From positions 1-44,014 of the forward strand of contig DBAU01000014.1 of assembly GCA_002291845.1 (NCBI GenBank): 44,014 bases of DNA. The letters run 5' to 3'. Positions 40,489 to 44,014 of this stretch are shown here, piece by piece. Positions within the stretch are counted from its first letter, which is position 1. Each line of letters starts with the position of its first letter. Origin of the DNA: Alphaproteobacteria bacterium UBA1002 (GTDB lineage Bacteria; Pseudomonadota; Alphaproteobacteria; Rickettsiales; UBA998). The translations under genes and the position numbers were made by a program. The notes under the pieces are model-generated. The model saw only the letters and a list, made by a program, of their open reading frames with translations. It was not told the origin of the DNA and did not search any database.

Positions 40489-41954
40489 CGATAATCCCAC
40501 GCCTGATGCGTCTGTTCATGCTGATAATCAGCCTGATGATGGTCTCTCAGCCCGTGCTGGCAAGTGGTTCTACTTCCGGGACAGCCCCTCAGAATGATGA
40601 AGCACGCATAGAATATAAGTCGGGTAGCGGGAGCGCAAATGGCTCGTGCCCTGTCTTTACGTCTGTTATTTTGACGGCTGTTTATTGTGTACAGATTTCC
40701 GTCGTGACGGCGACGATGCTCTTTTTGATGCCGATCACAGACCTCATGGTGCCCATTACATCGATCATTCTAGTGATGGTGGCGATGATGTTCGGCTACG
40801 TGTTGATGACGGGAGAACAGGAGCTCAACCGAAAAACCCTCGCCGTACTCATTAAAATAGGGGTTGTTCTTCTCTTTGGCTATGATTTTGGGGGCTTTGC
40901 CGTTCAGACATTCGGCGCGAGCGTTTCGCTACAGGATGCCGTTGTTGAGACATTATGGGATGATCCGCATTGCCCCGTGGACAGTTTTACGCGCGGAGCC
41001 CCGGCGTATGACTATATTTCAGGGTCAGGGGCAGAGGTCTGGGGGGCACTGGATTGTATCTTAGGGAAAATCTTTGGCTTTGGTGGCCCCTTCATGCTGG
41101 CCACCAGCATTTTCGGGCTTTTGGGCTCACTCCTTGGCTCCGGTACGATGGGTGTAATGGTTTTTTTCCTTGGGTTGGGCACGCTCATCTCCATTTTCAT
41201 TTTTGCTATTCGCTGCGCATATGTCTTTCTCGTTTGTTATATTTTTATTGGTTTTCTCATCGTCATCTCACCGATGGTGATGCCGATGATCCTGTTTCAA
41301 ACGACGCGAAATATGTTTGACGCATGGCTAAAAAATCTCACGGTCGCGCTCCTGCTTCCCGGAGTAATTTTCACCTATTTGTGCATGGTTTTACCCTTGT
41401 TGGATGAAGTGGTTCTGGGCAACGATCCCAATGACAGGCACAGTCTGCAACAAATTCTCAGTGATGAGGATATTCAAAATGCCTACCGTAACATGCAGCA
41501 GCGATGCTCGATGCCATCGCAGAACACGGACTTTAGCTGGTATCGCGAGGTAGCTGGTTCGGGAATTAATATAGAATCCTGGGTACAGGGGCCATTTCGC
41601 AACGTGCTGGTGCCTTCAAATTCAGCCGCCACAGACGGTTGCCAGATGATGCAGATGACATCTGCTGACTTTGGCGAACAGCATGTCTTTAAGCTCTGGC
41701 AAGTTGCCTTTAGTTTGTTACGGGTATTTCTGGTGGGCATTCTTATCACCATGATGATGAATATGTTGCCGGATCTGGTCGCTGGCTGGATCAATGGCGG
41801 AAACGCGATTCTCGGGGCGGCGGGCCAAGGATTACCGGGCCAGCAGCAATTGAATCAAATGATGCAACGTTCGCGTCAGAGTATGATGCGAAATGCAGGT
41901 AACTCCGGCGTGGCTGGCAGCATTGCCAGTGGGCTTGGTATTGGAAGGAGATAG
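40485..41954 (+). CDS. virB6: VirB6-like membrane protein, copy 2
   Basis: This is a 489-residue second VirB6-like protein. It has a signal peptide (LFMLIISLMMVSQPVLASGS), then a Cys-flanked membrane region (CPVFTSVILTAVYCVQISVV), further helices (LMVPITSIILVMVAMMFGYV), and the family core (FAIRCAYVFLVCYIFIGFLI; SPMVMPMILFQTTRNMFDAW). The C-terminus is Gln/Met-rich and cytoplasmic. It starts with an ATGA overlap with copy 1. Copies 1-3 share topology but little sequence, so they are probably separate subunits of one channel rather than recent duplicates. Confidence 0.86.
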   Translation: MTIIPRLMRLFMLIISLMMVSQPVLASGSTSGTAPQNDEARIEYKSGSGSANGSCPVFTSVILTAVYCVQISVVTATMLFLMPITDLMVPITSIILVMVAMMFGYVLMTGEQELNRKTLAVLIKIGVVLLFGYDFGGFAVQTFGASVSLQDAVVETLWDDPHCPVDSFTRGAPAYDYISGSGAEVWGALDCILGKIFGFGGPFMLATSIFGLLGSLLGSGTMGVMVFFLGLGTLISIFIFAIRCAYVFLVCYIFIGFLIVISPMVMPMILFQTTRNMFDAWLKNLTVALLLPGVIFTYLCMVLPLLDEVVLGNDPNDRHSLQQILSDEDIQNAYRNMQQRCSMPSQNTDFSWYREVAGSGINIESWVQGPFRNVLVPSNSAATDGCQMMQMTSADFGEQHVFKLWQVAFSLLRVFLVGILITMMMNMLPDLVAGWINGGNAILGAAGQGLPGQQQLNQMMQRSRQSMMRNAGNSGVAGSIASGLGIGRR

Positions 41955-41956
41955 GC

Positions 41957-43345
41957 ATGACGCTTTCCGCACGCATGATAATGGGACTGCGGCGAGTATT
42001 CGTCCTCATATCCTTTATGGTCGCTCTGGCACCTGAGCTAGCACTGGCCGCAGGCTGCCCCACCTCTTCCAGCCCCCCCAGCACGTCGGACTGCTACACT
42101 CCACCACCGACTTCCGGCGCCACGCGGATTTGTACAAATGATCCCTTCTTCCGAGAAGACAGTCCCTGCTTCCTCGGCACGCAAGTCAGAGGTGCGTTAG
42201 AGACTATCATCACGCGGATTCAATGCGCCGTTGATAGCGCTTCTCGGGATATTTTCGATGCAATCACAGCGGATAGTGAATTCAGCATCGCGGTTTACGC
42301 ATCCATGGTATTGATGATTACCTTCTTTGCTGTGGCGGTGATGTTCGGCTTCATCAACCCAACCCTAGGTCAGGCGGTGATCCGGCTCTTTAAGATTGGT
42401 CTCGTGACCTGGGTTGTTTCGCCCGATGGCTGGACATTTATGCAAGATTATTTCGTCCGCTTTTTCAATGACGGCACCATCTATCTGGTGAATGTGATGG
42501 TAGAAATTGCCAATAGCGGCACCGCCACCGGAGCGTCCTCCACGGACTATACCGCCGCTTTTAGCGTGCTGGATGGTTCGCTGCGCCATGTTTTCTCACC
42601 CCGCATGTTTGTTACCGCGGTGGCTGCCTTCGGCACCGAGCCCTACGGCGTTGCTGTGGGACTGGCATTAATTTTCTCAATCGTTGAATTTGTGCGCGCA
42701 CTGCTTCGTGCCTTGTTGATTTTCTGCCTGTCACTGATCGTGAAAGCCTTGCTGTTCGGACTTGCGCCGATCTTCTTTGTGTTCCTGCTCTTTGACCGCA
42801 CCAAGCAACATTTTATGGGATGGCTCAATCAGCTGGTCAACTTTAGCTTACAGCCGATCTTGATGTTTGCTTTTCTGGCGTTTTTCATGACGATGATCGA
42901 TTCCAGTGCGCGGCGAATCTTGCGTGTAGACGCCGATGGCAACCCTGAGGAAACTCAGACGCATGTCTGCTATGTGCACTCCCGTCAACAAGGCACCACG
43001 CCGTTCAATATGCAATCATGGGAGTTCGTATGCCCTGACGGCTCCTCCTTTCAGCCATATGCGGGCCAGCGTACCGCGCGCGGCCCACTGGAATGCCCGG
43101 GCGGCCCCATTTTTCCGATCAGCGTGGTTGATATTCTCGTCTTTCTCTTGATCGTACACATTGCTGGCTCCATTATGTCGGTTATTCCGGCACTCGCCGC
43201 CGAGCTGTCACAGGGCATGGTACGACTCGATCAGGCCATTGATGGAATGGGTGGCTTCGGCGGAGGTGGAGGCGGAGGACGAAGTACCGTCCAGCAACGC
43301 CTTGAGCAGCGGCTTGGGGCTCCGTCTGGGGGTGGCGGGCGCTAG
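41957..43345 (+). CDS. virB6: VirB6-like membrane protein, copy 3
   Basis: This is a 462-residue third VirB6-like protein. It has a signal peptide (VFVLISFMVALAPELALAAG), a Cys/Pro/Ser-rich mature start (CPTSSSPPSTSDCYTPPP), helices such as SIAVYASMVLMITFFAVAVM and the family core (LIFCLSLIVKALLFGLAPIF; FLLFDRTKQHFMGWLNQLVN). A periplasmic Cys-containing loop lies near residues 330-380, and the tail is Gly-rich (GGFGGGGGGGRSTVQQ). It starts two bases after copy 2. The unexplained Gly-rich tail might be disordered or a contact region. Confidence 0.86.
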   Translation: MTLSARMIMGLRRVFVLISFMVALAPELALAAGCPTSSSPPSTSDCYTPPPTSGATRICTNDPFFREDSPCFLGTQVRGALETIITRIQCAVDSASRDIFDAITADSEFSIAVYASMVLMITFFAVAVMFGFINPTLGQAVIRLFKIGLVTWVVSPDGWTFMQDYFVRFFNDGTIYLVNVMVEIANSGTATGASSTDYTAAFSVLDGSLRHVFSPRMFVTAVAAFGTEPYGVAVGLALIFSIVEFVRALLRALLIFCLSLIVKALLFGLAPIFFVFLLFDRTKQHFMGWLNQLVNFSLQPILMFAFLAFFMTMIDSSARRILRVDADGNPEETQTHVCYVHSRQQGTTPFNMQSWEFVCPDGSSFQPYAGQRTARGPLECPGGPIFPISVVDILVFLLIVHIAGSIMSVIPALAAELSQGMVRLDQAIDGMGGFGGGGGGGRSTVQQRLEQRLGAPSGGGGR

Positions 43346-43388
43346 TGCGTTACGCTATAACAAGCCAGATCTGGCAGGAGGATGATTT

Positions 43389-43538
43389 ATGCTGAAGTGG
43401 ATGCTGTGCCTTATCACACTAGTATTACCGATAACTGCATGCTCCGGAGAGCGTGAAGATATGAAAAGCCCATGCGTTGGCACCGAGGATAGTCCCTGTG
43501 GTCCACGCCGAGCCGTCAACGACTGGTGGCTTGCCTAA
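43389..43538 (+). CDS. Small lipoprotein, VirB7-like by position
   Basis: This 49-residue frame starts MLKWMLCLITLVLPITACSG, a lipoprotein signal with the lipidated cysteine at C18. The mature part has two Cys (SPCVGTEDSPCGPRRAVN) and ends DWWLA. AGGAGG lies six bases before the ATG. It lies 43 bases after the third virB6 gene on the same strand, where a small VirB7-type outer-membrane lipoprotein would fit. VirB7 is too short and variable to prove by eye. Confidence 0.7.
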   Translation: MLKWMLCLITLVLPITACSGEREDMKSPCVGTEDSPCGPRRAVNDWWLA

Positions 43539-43612
43539 TTCCGGGTGTATACCGGTCGTGCACGCATAGCGGGGCAGGATTCGCCACCGTCGTTGCGTGA
43601 TCGATATGAATC

Positions 43613-44014
43613 CTAGCGAGTATTACCAGGGCGATGAAGCGAGGAGTCTGGCGAGGCCGCCCCAGCGATCGTCTGTTCTTGACGGTTTGCCAGTTCCTGA
43701 ACACGCTCCCTTGCCCTTTTAGGTCCAATGACGGGGCCCGTCGCTAGGCTCTGATCGACCGAGCTTCGCATGCTAGCCAGATCTTTTGAGTTAAGCAGAT
43801 CACCGAATGGCGTGCTCGCAGCTGTCGGGGCTGGAGGTGCAACTGGCAGCATTGCGCTTCGCTGAGCAGCTTGATGCACGGCCGATCCACTGCGACGGCT
43901 GGCCCCGGAGGGGCGCCTAGAGCGCGCTGGCGGAGTCGCCGCACTGATGGCCGCCACGCTGGGGGTCGTAGCAGAGCTATGGATACCACCAGACTCCAGT
44001 GAAGAGGCGCGGCG
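43613..44014 (-). CDS. C-terminal part of an unknown disordered protein (partial)
   Basis: An open minus-strand frame runs from the right edge to a TAG at 43613, giving at least 133 residues with no start in the window; a GTG at 43957 is probably internal. The sequence is rich in Ala, Ser, Pro and Arg (PPARSRRPSGASRRSGSA; LPVAPPAPTAASTPFGD), then a charged helix (GPKRARERVQELANRQEQT) and a short tail ending HRPGNTR. No family is recognised. It is convergent with the secretion operon. A secreted substrate or a structural protein are both possible. Confidence 0.5.
   Translation of the reverse strand, partial: RRASSLESGGIHSSATTPSVAAISAATPPARSRRPSGASRRSGSAVHQAAQRSAMLPVAPPAPTAASTPFGDLLNSKDLASMRSSVDQSLATGPVIGPKRARERVQELANRQEQTIAGAASPDSSLHRPGNTR

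Noticed and set aside
1..44014. CRISPR arrays, insertion sequences or prophage genes
   Set aside because: I saw no regularly spaced direct repeats, transposase, integrase or phage structural genes; the repeats found are isolated palindromes.

Overview
The window is chromosomal DNA from an alphaproteobacterium. The evidence is a set of lineage-typical genes: hemC-hemD followed by a Mic60 (mitofilin-like) gene and a HemY-type TPR gene with tsaD divergent to them, a homologue of the mitochondrial complex I 18 kDa subunit, a PAS_5-like protein, a CtrA-type TTAA-N7-TTAA site and an IleRS with a KYSKR signature. Several short palindromic repeats, one of them in frame inside rnr, and a virB3-virB4-virB6-virB6-virB6 cluster resemble Rickettsiales and other host-associated or predatory alphaproteobacteria. 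The housekeeping genes are GC-rich and look free-living (glnB-glnA, haem synthesis). I do not assign a genus.

Layout. 1-2100: the 5' end of a leftward tRNA (probably tRNA-Gly), then glnB and glnA with a strong terminator. 2107-4482: a leftward set of three genes of unknown function (one with alpha-CTD-like helical repeats, one all-helical, one membrane protein with a Pro/Ala/Met-rich tail) behind a Pho-box-like site. 4590-9603: gpsA and ileS, leftward; ileS carries a complete GNAT acetyltransferase domain inside its editing domain. 9832-13040: PAS_5-like protein, cystathionine beta-lyase-like enzyme, HupE/UreJ-like membrane protein and an orphan ModA-like binding protein. 13037-18237: tsaD against hemC-hemD-mic60-hemY. 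18252-25206: lipoprotein, NAD(P)-dependent epimerase-like protein, possible nuclease-fold protein, and gatB, gatA and gatC split by small genes, including a 42-residue lipoprotein behind a second Pho box. 25321-31071: short asparaginase, ruvX-plsY-dprA and topA. 31190-34585: glutathione S-transferase, rnase R and the complex I subunit. 34696-44014: a degenerate NtrC-like regulator, then a tightly coupled type IV secretion operon (virB3, virB4, three virB6-like genes, a 49-residue lipoprotein), and the C-terminal part of a convergent disordered protein that runs off the right edge.

The two strongest oddities are the GNAT domain inside IleRS and a set of PhoB-box-like direct repeats. Those repeats lie, in the correct orientation, upstream of the type IV secretion operon, the unknown three-gene set and the 42-residue lipoprotein. 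The T4SS site has textbook spacing to a TATACT -10 element. Together they suggest a phosphate-starvation regulon that includes a secretion system. The degenerate NtrC-like regulator just upstream of virB3 is a second candidate controller. All functional calls rest on reading motifs by eye; no database search was run.
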